64,000 bases of DNA from contig NZ_QGTH01000001.1 of NCBI RefSeq assembly GCF_003182075.1, positions 124,001 through 188,000 of the forward strand, in the 5' to 3' direction. Numbering within the stretch: the first letter of the stretch is position 1; each line of letters starts with the position of its first letter. The translations under genes were made by a program, and so were the position numbers. Below, one piece after another: positions 26,389-33,651 of the stretch. Source of the DNA: Finegoldia magna (GTDB lineage Bacteria; Bacillota; Clostridia; Tissierellales; Peptoniphilaceae). The notes below the pieces were generated by a model. It ran no database searches. It saw only the letters and a program-made list of their open reading frames with translations, and was not told the DNA's origin.

Positions 26389-27696
26389 TTGGATTTTTTA
26401 GAAAAAAAATTTCGTCTATCTGAGAGGAAAACAGATGTAAAGACGGAATTAATGGCTGGATTTACTACATTTATGACTATGAGTTATATCTTGGCAGTCA
26501 ATCCTCAAATGTTGAGTCAAACTGGAATGGACAAGGGTGGAGTTTTTACTGCTAGTGTAATTGCAAGTATTGTTGCCATGGTTTGTATGGCTTTCTTAGC
26601 CAACTTGCCATTTGGTTTGGCACCAGGTATGGGGCTTAATGCATTTTTTACATTTACAGTTGTTAAAACACTAGGCTATACTTGGCAATTTGCTTTGACT
26701 GCAGTATTTTTGGAAGGTATTGTATTTTTAATTCTTTCATTATTTAAAGTAAGAGAAATGATTTTTGATGCGATTCCAATTAATTTAAAAAAAGCAGTTA
26801 GCTGTGGAATTGGACTTTTCATAGCGCTAGTTGGTTTGGTAAATTCAGGAATTATTTTGCAAGGTGAAGGTACTGTTTTACAATTGGGAAATCTCTTGAG
26901 CAGAGAAAGCGTAGTATTTATTGTAGGATTATTCATTATCGCTTTACTTTTGGCTAGAGAAATCAAAGGTGCGTTGATGTATGGAATTTTGGCTTCTACG
27001 ATTTTAGCTTTAATTTTGGGAGTGTCAAAATACCAAGGCGGATCTCCAATAACATTGCCACCATCATTAGCTCCAGTAGCTTTTAAAATACAATTCGATA
27101 AAATATTTACTTTCGATATGTTCACTGTAGTATTCACATTCTTATTTGTAGATATTTTCGATACAGTAGGAACTTTGGTTGGAGTTAGTGCAAAAGCTGG
27201 TATGTTAGATGAACAAGGAAAATTAAAAGAAGCATCTCCTGCATTATTAGCAGACGCGATTGGAACAACAATGGGAGCTCTACTTGGTACAAGTACAGTA
27301 ACTACATTTGTTGAATCGGCATCAGGAGTTGCAGAAGGTGGAAGAACTGGTCTAACAGCTTTGTCAACAGCATTCTTTTTCTTCCTAAGCTTATTCTTGT
27401 TCCCTGTATTTGGCATGATTCCTGCACAAGCAACAGGACCTGCATTGGTAATCGTAGGATTATTTATGCTTAGCTCAATCAAAGAAATCGACTTTTACGA
27501 TTATTCAGAAGCAATTCCTGCATTTATAACAATAATTGCGATGCCATTTTGTTATTCAATTGCAGAAGGAATTTCTTTTGGAATGATAAGCTACGTTTTA
27601 ATAAAATTATTAGCAGGAAAAAGAAAAGATATTTCTATTTTGATGTATATCTTGGCAATAGTATTCGTTTTAAGAATAATTTGGCCTTTATTTTAA
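26389..27696 (+). CDS. NCS2 family purine permease (AzgA/PbuG type)
   Basis: Proton-coupled uptake of adenine, guanine or hypoxanthine. The 435 residues are very hydrophobic, with about 12-14 transmembrane segments. AzgA-subfamily signatures are ELMAGFTTFMTMSYI, GLAPGMGLNAFF and the substrate-site region FLFVDIFDTVGTLVG with GTSTVTTFVESASGV. It starts at TTG 26389 behind an AAGGAGGG site. It is probably co-transcribed with the ABC-F gene (11-nt gap). No purine riboswitch precedes it, unlike many pbuG genes. The exact base specificity is not readable. Confidence 0.9.
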   Translation: MDFLEKKFRLSERKTDVKTELMAGFTTFMTMSYILAVNPQMLSQTGMDKGGVFTASVIASIVAMVCMAFLANLPFGLAPGMGLNAFFTFTVVKTLGYTWQFALTAVFLEGIVFLILSLFKVREMIFDAIPINLKKAVSCGIGLFIALVGLVNSGIILQGEGTVLQLGNLLSRESVVFIVGLFIIALLLAREIKGALMYGILASTILALILGVSKYQGGSPITLPPSLAPVAFKIQFDKIFTFDMFTVVFTFLFVDIFDTVGTLVGVSAKAGMLDEQGKLKEASPALLADAIGTTMGALLGTSTVTTFVESASGVAEGGRTGLTALSTAFFFFLSLFLFPVFGMIPAQATGPALVIVGLFMLSSIKEIDFYDYSEAIPAFITIIAMPFCYSIAEGISFGMISYVLIKLLAGKRKDISILMYILAIVFVLRIIWPLF

Positions 27697-27705
27697 ACAT
27701 TAAGT

Positions 27706-27744
27706 AAAAATAGTAGTGCATGAAAAATGTGCTACTATTTTTTT
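27706..27744 (+). terminator. Terminator after the purine permease
   Basis: AAAAATAGTAGTGCAT (27706-27721) pairs with ATGTGCTACTATTTTT (27727-27742, two wobbles), ending in a T run. Confidence 0.8.
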
Positions 27745-27755
27745 GTCCAAAACTA

Positions 27756-27803
27756 TTTCAAAATTTAAAATTAAGTGTTATACTTTTATTGTAAACGATA
27801 ACA
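27756..27803 (+). promoter_or_regulatory. Promoter with overlapping cre-like site
   Basis: TTTCAA (27756-27761), 17-nt spacer, TATACT (27779-27784). At the expected start point TTGTAAACGATAACA (27789-27803) fits the catabolite-responsive consensus WTGNAANCGNWNNCW at every fixed position. CcpA with HPr-Ser-P would be expected to block this promoter. Confidence 0.65.
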
Positions 27804-27886
27804 TAATTACAGAGAATACATAGATTTATGAAATTAATTGTTATAAAATCAAATAATTTAGGCAATAAAAAGAAGAAAAATAAAAT

Positions 27887-27893
27887 AAGGAGG
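27887..27893 (+). promoter_or_regulatory. Remote Shine-Dalgarno sequence without an ORF (STAB-SD-like)
   Basis: A full AAGGAGG lies in the leader of the C39-like gene, 57 nt before the true start. No ATG/GTG/TTG-initiated ORF follows it at normal spacing. It is flanked by AAAAAGAAGA (from 27868) and TCTTCTTTTT (27914-27923), which are complementary. Such leader SD sites stabilise some Bacillus mRNAs by ribosome binding. Confidence 0.5.
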
Positions 27894-27949
27894 TTATAAA
27901 TATAAGTAAAACGTCTTCTTTTTAAAAATAAAATCAAAGGAGTAAAAAT

Positions 27950-28594
27950 ATGAAGAAATTTAGCAAAAAAATATTAATGCTTTTAATGGCAATCGTAGTT
28001 TTAGTAACACCTACTTTTACAGGCGCAGTAAGACAAGAAGTACACAACGATAGAAACTATAATTGGTACATAGATCAAGGAAACACTGGCTGGGCTAGTA
28101 ACTCAAATTGTGGTCCATCTTCAAGTGTAATGGTCGAAAAATGGTTCAATAGAAATACAATCGCGACAGCAGCAGGAGCAAGAGATCGTTATCCTATGCA
28201 AGGTGGATGGTGGTCAACAAACACTGTATCACAATATTTGAATGATCAAAGAATTCCAAATCGTACAATTGTATACAATGGAGAAGATACTTTGACAGAT
28301 ATATTGGATAATGGAAATATTGCAATTGTTTGTGTGAATACTGGATTTATTTCATTTAATAATAACAACAATTCAAATATTGGTAGATTTTACAACTACC
28401 AAGGAGGACATTTCTTAGTTGTAAAAGGATACACTCATATCAATAATAGATTGTATTTTGAAGTTTACGATCCAAACAATTGGGGAGAAATGTACTTTAA
28501 TGGACAACCAAAAGGAAAAGACAGATTATACGCTGCAAATGAATTGTCACAATCAATTTTTAGATGGTGGGGAAATATTATAGTAATAGGATAA
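27950..28594 (+). CDS. Secreted C39-like cysteine peptidase-fold protein
   Basis: 214-residue exported protein. The signal peptide has a lysine-rich start, a hydrophobic core at residues ~8-20 and a likely cleavage after ...TFTGA. The mature part shows a papain-like/C39 triad arrangement: Cys54 in NCGPSS, His154 in GGHFLVVKGY and Asp174 in VYDPNNWG. GP after the Cys and GGH before the strand are typical of Peptidase_C39_2 proteins. A secreted peptidase acting on host or competitor proteins, or on a self substrate, is plausible; no ABC exporter domain is attached. It is monocistronic, with a ~150-nt leader containing a cre-like site and a remote SD, and a strong terminator. Substrate unknown. 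Confidence 0.78.
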   Translation: MKKFSKKILMLLMAIVVLVTPTFTGAVRQEVHNDRNYNWYIDQGNTGWASNSNCGPSSSVMVEKWFNRNTIATAAGARDRYPMQGGWWSTNTVSQYLNDQRIPNRTIVYNGEDTLTDILDNGNIAIVCVNTGFISFNNNNNSNIGRFYNYQGGHFLVVKGYTHINNRLYFEVYDPNNWGEMYFNGQPKGKDRLYAANELSQSIFRWWGNIIVIG

Positions 28595-28601
28595 GAATGA
28601 G

Positions 28602-28632
28602 AGCCTTGAAATTAATTTTTCAAGGCTTTTTT
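28602..28632 (+). terminator. Terminator after the C39-like gene
   Basis: AGCCTTGAAA (28602-28611) pairs with TTTCAAGGCT (28618-28627), followed by seven T. Confidence 0.88.
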
Positions 28633-28744
28633 TAATTCACATTTTATTTATAGATTTTTTCTATAAGTAACGCTTGATTTATTGAATAATCCTATAAATC
28701 ATAAAAAAGTTTTTTTTGATGTTATAATGAAGATGGTGATAAAT

Positions 28745-29500
28745 ATGTATTATGTAGGAATTGATATAGGTTCAACTGCTTCAAAGGTAGTTGTTTTAGA
28801 TGATTCAAAAAAAGAAATTCTTTTCAAAAAAGTTATGCCAACGGGCTGGAGTTCTGTTGAAACAAGTAAAACTATAAAAGAATGGCTAGAATCAAATGGA
28901 GTAAACGAAGATAATAGTAAAGTTGTCGCTACAGGATACGGGAGAGTTTCTGTTCCATTTGCGGACAAAGTCGTTACAGAAATAACATGCCACGCAAAAG
29001 GCGCAAGTTTTTTCAACGATACTGATATGACTATTATCGACATTGGAGGACAAGATACAAAAGCCATAAGTTACAAAAATGGTATGGTAGAAGATTTCAT
29101 AATGAATGATAAGTGTTCTGCTGGTACTGGGAAATTTTTGGAAGTAATGGCAAATCGTCTTGGTGTTGGACTGGACGAAATGTTTGATTTGGCAAGAACT
29201 GGAAAAGATGTCAAAATTTCTTCGATGTGTACGGTTTTTGCTGAAACAGAAATCATTTCATTAATTGGAAAAGGTACACCAAAAGAAGATATTGCATGTG
29301 GTGTAATTAATTCCATTATTAATAAAGTAAAGACTTTGGTTCACAGACTTCCTGCTACAGATTATTATTTCTTAACTGGAGGTTTTTCGGGGAATGATTA
29401 TATGACAGAACACTTGTCACAACTTCTGTCGGCAACCGTAGAAACAAATGAAAACGCAAGATTTGCAGGAGCAATAGGAGCAGCAGTCTTGGCAAGATAA
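28745..29500 (+). CDS. 2-hydroxyacyl-CoA dehydratase-type activase (YjiL/HgdC family)
   Basis: ASKHA-fold ATPase that carries one [4Fe-4S] cluster per dimer and injects a low-potential electron into a dehydratase-type partner upon ATP hydrolysis. Motifs are VGIDIGSTASKVV, TIDIGGQDTKA, the cluster region DKCSAGTGKFLE, SSMCTVFAETEI and the C-terminal TGGFSGN. ATG 28745 has a GGTGATAA site, and a TATAAT at 28723-28728 lies upstream, so the 21 extra codons of open frame are excluded. 251 residues is typical. It is followed without a gap by a half-length homologue and then the full reductase, forming an activase-reductase operon. Confidence 0.9.
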   Translation: MYYVGIDIGSTASKVVVLDDSKKEILFKKVMPTGWSSVETSKTIKEWLESNGVNEDNSKVVATGYGRVSVPFADKVVTEITCHAKGASFFNDTDMTIIDIGGQDTKAISYKNGMVEDFIMNDKCSAGTGKFLEVMANRLGVGLDEMFDLARTGKDVKISSMCTVFAETEIISLIGKGTPKEDIACGVINSIINKVKTLVHRLPATDYYFLTGGFSGNDYMTEHLSQLLSATVETNENARFAGAIGAAVLAR

Positions 29501-30294
29501 TGGATTATTTAGATATTAGAAAAAACGCATATATTGATGCACTCACTTTGAGAGAATCAACAACTGTTGTTTCATTATGGGGCAGAGTTCCATGGGAAAT
29601 TGTTGAGAGTTTTGGAGTTACAACAGTGTATTCTTATGGAATGGACAGAGAAGTCACAGAAGATTATACAGATAATAATTACTGTGATATGTTGAATTCT
29701 TCTTTTGCTTATTTGGAACTTGGAAAATGTCCTTTTATGTTTAGTTCATCGTTTTTCATAGTAGATGATAGTTGCAAAATTCGCTACGAAACTTTGAGAA
29801 AGAAAACTGACAAGGATGTTTTCGTGTACAAATACAGGAATTATAAATCTTTGATTGAGTATCTGGAAGACAAATTAGACAAAAAATTTGACGAAGAAAA
29901 ATTTAATGATTTAATTGAAAAATCCAGAGAAATTTCATCTCTTATATACAAACTCAGACAGTGCGATGTCGATGAGAAAAGAATATACGAAGTGGAATAC
30001 TTCTCAAAATTTATCTTCGACATCGACAAAAGAATTGAGTTTATTAAACGACATATAGATGATTCTTTTAGGGACAAATCATCTGTAAAACTTCAGGCAG
30101 CAGCTGGAGTGTACAAAAAATTTGATCAATTAATCAAAGAAGGCTATTTTTGTGAAGGCGAATATCACGATATTTTTACAAAAAAAGGGTTTGAATACAT
30201 AGATGAAAAGTACAAGCAATTCGATTTCAAACCAGATTATGTTATTAATAACTGTAGCCAATTTGATTATGATGATAATGTAATTACTTACTAG
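29500..30294 (+). CDS. Half-length 2-hydroxyacyl-CoA dehydratase-like protein
   Basis: 264 residues, TAATG-coupled to the activase gene. I recognise it by comparison with the next gene: RVPWEIVESFG matches HVPDEVVFGCG. Three cysteines, Cys62, Cys77 and Cys92, are spaced 15 and 15, exactly like Cys114, Cys129 and Cys144 of the reductase, with matching CPF context. The C-terminal half of the family, which carries further cluster cysteines, is missing; the protein instead ends in a helical, charged region. It may be a partner subunit, a cluster carrier or a decayed paralogue. I know of no assigned function. Confidence 0.7.
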   Translation: MDYLDIRKNAYIDALTLRESTTVVSLWGRVPWEIVESFGVTTVYSYGMDREVTEDYTDNNYCDMLNSSFAYLELGKCPFMFSSSFFIVDDSCKIRYETLRKKTDKDVFVYKYRNYKSLIEYLEDKLDKKFDEEKFNDLIEKSREISSLIYKLRQCDVDEKRIYEVEYFSKFIFDIDKRIEFIKRHIDDSFRDKSSVKLQAAAGVYKKFDQLIKEGYFCEGEYHDIFTKKGFEYIDEKYKQFDFKPDYVINNCSQFDYDDNVITY

Positions 30295-30305
30295 GGGGTA
30301 TAAAA

Positions 30306-31589
30306 ATGGCAGATTACAGAAAAATGTGGGAAGATTTAGGAATGGATGTCGATCAACACGACGTTTTGTGTGAAGTTTTACCACAAGCATTTGGTGATGT
30401 ATATTTATCACAAGAAAATAGACCAGAAAAAATGGATTATTTCAACATGGTTGTTGCAGAAATCCACGGGATTAGACCAGCTGAATTAATCGAATTCCAA
30501 AAAAACGGCGGAAAAGTTGTAGGAACATTCTGTATTCATGTTCCTGACGAAGTAGTATTTGGATGCGGAGCTATCAATACTGGTTTGTGTTCAGGATCTC
30601 AATTCTGGGTACCAGGTGGAGAAAAATATCTTCCAACTGCTACATGTCCACTAATCAAGGCATCTTTAGGTGCTAGATTTGAAAAAACTTGTCCATTCTT
30701 TAGACTTGCAGATTTATTCGTCGGAGAAACAACTTGCGACGGCAAGAAAAAAGCTTGGGAAATCATGTCAAAAGATGCTCCAATGTACATCTTTGATTTG
30801 CCACAAATGAAACGAGACAAAGACGTTGAATTCTTTAAAGATGAAGTTTATAGATACATCGACAGAATCGAAGAATTAACTGGCAACAAATTAACTCCAG
30901 AATCTCTTCATGATGCAATTGTTTTAATCAACAACAAAAGACGTGCAATGCAAAGATTGTGGGAATTCCGTAAATTAGACAATGTTCCAATCAGTGGTAA
31001 AGATTGTTTATTGATTTCTCAAATCGCATTTTATGATGATCCAACTAGATTTGCACAAAAAGTAAATGAATTGTGCGACGAATTGGACAAGAGAAAAGAA
31101 CAAAACGTAAGCGTATACAAAAAAGGCGCTACAAGATTAATGTTAACAGGAACTCCATTGTCTATTCCAAACTGGAAACTACACCACATCATTGAATCAA
31201 GTGGAGCAGCTGTTGTATGTGAAGAAATGTGTACAGGTTCAAGATATTTTGAATTAACTGTAGATGAATCTGGAAAAACTATGGATGAAATGGTTGATCA
31301 CCTAACAGATAGATACATGAAAGGTATCAACTGCGCATGTTACACTCCAAACACTGAAAGAGTTGACGACATCATCAGACTAGCAAAAGAATACAACGTT
31401 GATGGTGTAATCGACGTTAACTTAAAATTCTGTAACATTTACGATACAGAAGGTCACATTGTAGAAAAAGAACTTAAAGACCACAACATTCCAGTATTGG
31501 GAATTGAAACTGATTATACTGACGAAGACAGCGAACAATTGAAGACAAGAATTGAAGCATTCGTTGAAATGATTGAAAATGGCAGATAA
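30306..31589 (+). CDS. Double-cubane-cluster type anaerobic reductase (YjiM/HgdB-like)
   Basis: 427-residue member of the 2-hydroxyacyl-CoA dehydratase superfamily, in the single-subunit group that includes double-cubane cluster proteins and YjiM. The N-domain has GTFCIHVPDE, CPLIKASLGARF, Cys129 in TCPFF and Cys144. The C-domain has CEEMCTGSR, CACYTPN and NLKFCNIYD, which are candidate cluster ligands. In the characterised Carboxydothermus homologue an ATP-dependent activase drives reduction of small molecules such as acetylene; the natural substrate is not known. AGGGGG site upstream. The adjacent activase gene supports an ATP-driven low-potential reductase. The dehydratase of a 2-hydroxyacyl-CoA pathway is a less likely alternative, as no CoA-transferase is present. 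Confidence 0.85.
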   Translation: MADYRKMWEDLGMDVDQHDVLCEVLPQAFGDVYLSQENRPEKMDYFNMVVAEIHGIRPAELIEFQKNGGKVVGTFCIHVPDEVVFGCGAINTGLCSGSQFWVPGGEKYLPTATCPLIKASLGARFEKTCPFFRLADLFVGETTCDGKKKAWEIMSKDAPMYIFDLPQMKRDKDVEFFKDEVYRYIDRIEELTGNKLTPESLHDAIVLINNKRRAMQRLWEFRKLDNVPISGKDCLLISQIAFYDDPTRFAQKVNELCDELDKRKEQNVSVYKKGATRLMLTGTPLSIPNWKLHHIIESSGAAVVCEEMCTGSRYFELTVDESGKTMDEMVDHLTDRYMKGINCACYTPNTERVDDIIRLAKEYNVDGVIDVNLKFCNIYDTEGHIVEKELKDHNIPVLGIETDYTDEDSEQLKTRIEAFVEMIENGR

Positions 31590-31842
31590 AATGAACTACA
31601 TCTTGTTCAAAGATGTGGCAAACGGACAAAAACTTTACGATTTAATCAAAGAAAATTCTATAAAAGCTACGATTGCACCAACACCAAGAGTATTGGATGT
31701 GTGTTGTGGGATTTCTATATTGTATGATAATTTGGAAGACAAACCCAAAATCGAAAAAATCATAGAAGAAAACAACATCGAAATCAAGGGCTTTCACGAA
31801 ATAGAACGAGACATTAATCCTAACAGGATGAAGTTTCTGTAA
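31579..31842 (+). CDS. DUF3343 family protein
   Basis: 87-residue protein overlapping the reductase stop by 11 nt (ATG 31579; ATG 31591 is an equally possible start with 83 residues). The DUF3343 pattern is an N-terminal NYILFKDVANGQKLYDLIK strand-helix, a PTPR loop and a conserved CCGISI (Cys42-Cys43). These proteins are suspected Se/S carriers because of their adjacent-cysteine motif. Its place as the last gene of the double-cubane operon suggests a role in sulfur handling or redox for that enzyme; this is inference. Confidence 0.75.
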   Translation: MADKMNYILFKDVANGQKLYDLIKENSIKATIAPTPRVLDVCCGISILYDNLEDKPKIEKIIEENNIEIKGFHEIERDINPNRMKFL

Positions 31843-31850
31843 ATTGTAAA

Positions 31851-31883
31851 ATCAAAAGAGCACACGCAGTGCTCTTTTTTGAT
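31851..31883 (+). terminator. Terminator of the double-cubane reductase operon
   Basis: AAAAGAGCAC (31854-31863) pairs with GTGCTCTTTT (31869-31878) and continues into T; outer ATC/GAT also pairs. Confidence 0.85.
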
Positions 31884-31885
31884 GC

Positions 31886-31912
31886 TTGTGAAATGCTTAA
31901 ATATGGTAAAAT
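31886..31912 (+). promoter_or_regulatory. Probable promoter of the RelA/SpoT-like gene
   Basis: TTGTGA (31886-31891) and an extended -10 TGGTAAAAT (hexamer 31907-31912) with a 15-nt spacer. Confidence 0.45.
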
Positions 31913-31939
31913 AGTAGTAGAAATAAAAAGGAGAATAAA

Positions 31940-33307
31940 ATGAGAGCTGGAATTTTTCAATTTATGAATGATGCTGTTAAATTAATTAATAGTCGTTACA
32001 AATTCATAAACTTTGTTGCAGAAGAAACAAAAGAGTTTTTTAGTAAAGTTTTTGAAACGAACGAAGATGTTATTAATATTAACGCACGTGTAAAAAAAGA
32101 AGACAGCATCAAAGAAAAAATACTAAAACAAAATTATTATATAAAATGTAAAGACGTAGAGGAAGTGTTCAATCTATTTCCAGATTTGATTGGAGTTAGA
32201 ATAGAATGTCGATTCAACGAAAATGAAAAAGATTTGTACGAATATTTGAAAAGACTTTTTTATTACAAAGATGAAGACGGCTATTATTATTCTAAGTATG
32301 ATATGAGAATCAGACTTAACCTAGATCAACCACAACCACAAAAACAAAAAAACGGGTTTGAAATTTATAAAATTGACGCTATTTTTGTGGAAAACGACGA
32401 TATGAAAATCAATTTTGAAGTGCAAATCAAATCCATGGTTAATGTGTTCTGGGGAGAGGTAGATCATTCGATTTTATACAAAAATTCAAACTACGTTATG
32501 ACAGAAGATTTGATACGTGATGTAATGTATTCAATCAAAAACAACCTTACAATTATCGACAAACAACTCAACAGTGTTTACAAAAAAATGATGACAGTAG
32601 AATCCAACGAAGATGATGCTACAAGACAACAATTTAAAAGCATCATAACAAAAATGATTCACGATGGATACATGCTTAAATTAAAATACAATTTAGGTTT
32701 TGTAATAGATATGAGAAATATTGCAAATGTAGTAAGCGATTATTTGTTTTCAATAATGGATGTTTTGGAGAAAAAACAATACGAAGAAAGATTGATCGAC
32801 ATATTAAACAAGGTCAATGCCATAAGTAACAAGCCAATTAGTTTTGGTGAATTGTATGATTTTTCAGATATGGAATTTGGAGATTACATTCACACTTCAT
32901 TTGCACAGGGACTTAACAGCAGATTGGACAAGGACTTCAACTGGAATTTCTGTTTGTCGATATTATTTGCCCTTGATGACAGAGAAAACAACGAAATTTT
33001 TATGGATTTTGTGTATTATGTGATATATTCCATAAAAAAAGTCATCGAAAAAGAAATCAGCAACTGCAACATCAATCAAACTTACCAAGATATTTTGACG
33101 GATAAATTAATGAAAGAAAGCATAAAATATTTGTCGGAATCATATAATATTAATAATTTTTCACAAAATTCATTCGAAATAATAGGAGAAATCGTAGAAG
33201 AATTCGTAAAAGATGTGGAAAGCGTGGAAGACATTGAAAAACTAGACTTTTTAGCATTGAGAAACAAATTCTTGGAAAAATTTGAAGGAATCAAAAATGA
33301 AGATTAG
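31940..33307 (+). CDS. RelA/SpoT-domain protein, possibly inactive synthetase
   Basis: 455 residues. The N-terminal ~200 residues contain the alarmone synthetase fold: the basic RVKKEDSIKEK element, DLIGVRIEC (the D..G.R motif) and FEVQIKS...FWGEVDHSILYK (matching the E-x-Q-I-R-T...W...E motif). The G-loop, normally GYxSxH with a base-stacking Tyr, reads NGFEIYK, so Tyr and His are absent. The C-terminal ~250 residues are helical and unlike the TGS/ACT tail of long RSH proteins. No HD hydrolase domain is present. It may be a divergent small alarmone synthetase or a binding-only paralogue. It overlaps acpS by 11 nt and heads an operon with acpS, nnrD and alr. Confidence 0.72.
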   Translation: MRAGIFQFMNDAVKLINSRYKFINFVAEETKEFFSKVFETNEDVININARVKKEDSIKEKILKQNYYIKCKDVEEVFNLFPDLIGVRIECRFNENEKDLYEYLKRLFYYKDEDGYYYSKYDMRIRLNLDQPQPQKQKNGFEIYKIDAIFVENDDMKINFEVQIKSMVNVFWGEVDHSILYKNSNYVMTEDLIRDVMYSIKNNLTIIDKQLNSVYKKMMTVESNEDDATRQQFKSIITKMIHDGYMLKLKYNLGFVIDMRNIANVVSDYLFSIMDVLEKKQYEERLIDILNKVNAISNKPISFGELYDFSDMEFGDYIHTSFAQGLNSRLDKDFNWNFCLSILFALDDRENNEIFMDFVYYVIYSIKKVIEKEISNCNINQTYQDILTDKLMKESIKYLSESYNINNFSQNSFEIIGEIVEEFVKDVESVEDIEKLDFLALRNKFLEKFEGIKNED

Positions 33308-33650
33308 ATGTGGAACTGATATTCTAAGAGTTTCACGAATTGAAAACATAAAAAATCTGGATAAATTTATGAAAAAAGTCTTTACTGAACGAGAAATTTC
33401 ATACATTGAATCGAAAAATCGTAATTACGAGACGATTACAGGGATGTTTTGTATTAAAGAAGCAGTGTCAAAAGCTTTGAAGACAGGAATTGGTAAAATG
33501 AGTTTTATGGATGTGGAGTCTATACATGATGACGGTTTAGTTGTAAAATTAAATACAGATAAATTTCCAAAAGTTTTAGATATTGATGCATCCATTTCTC
33601 ACGATAAAGAATACGCAATAGCAATGTGTGTGTTGATGTTGGAGGATTAA
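33297..33650 (+). CDS. acpS: Holo-[acyl-carrier-protein] synthase
   Basis: Transfers 4'-phosphopantetheine from CoA to acyl carrier protein. 117 residues with the magnesium/CoA motif GTDILRVSRIENI at the N-terminus, FTEREISYI and CIKEAVSKAL, and the C-terminal SISHDKEYA. I chose ATG 33297 because the family starts right before IxxGTDI; a TTG start 15 nt upstream is possible. It overlaps the RelA-like gene and is followed after 1 nt by nnrD. Confidence 0.93.
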   Translation: MKIRCGTDILRVSRIENIKNLDKFMKKVFTEREISYIESKNRNYETITGMFCIKEAVSKALKTGIGKMSFMDVESIHDDGLVVKLNTDKFPKVLDIDASISHDKEYAIAMCVLMLED

Positions 33651-33651
33651 A

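Noticed and set aside
26676-27482. 268-codon open frame on the minus strand
   Set aside because: It lies entirely inside the purine permease gene; the translation has no recognisable domain, and the frame is open because it mirrors the permease codon pattern.
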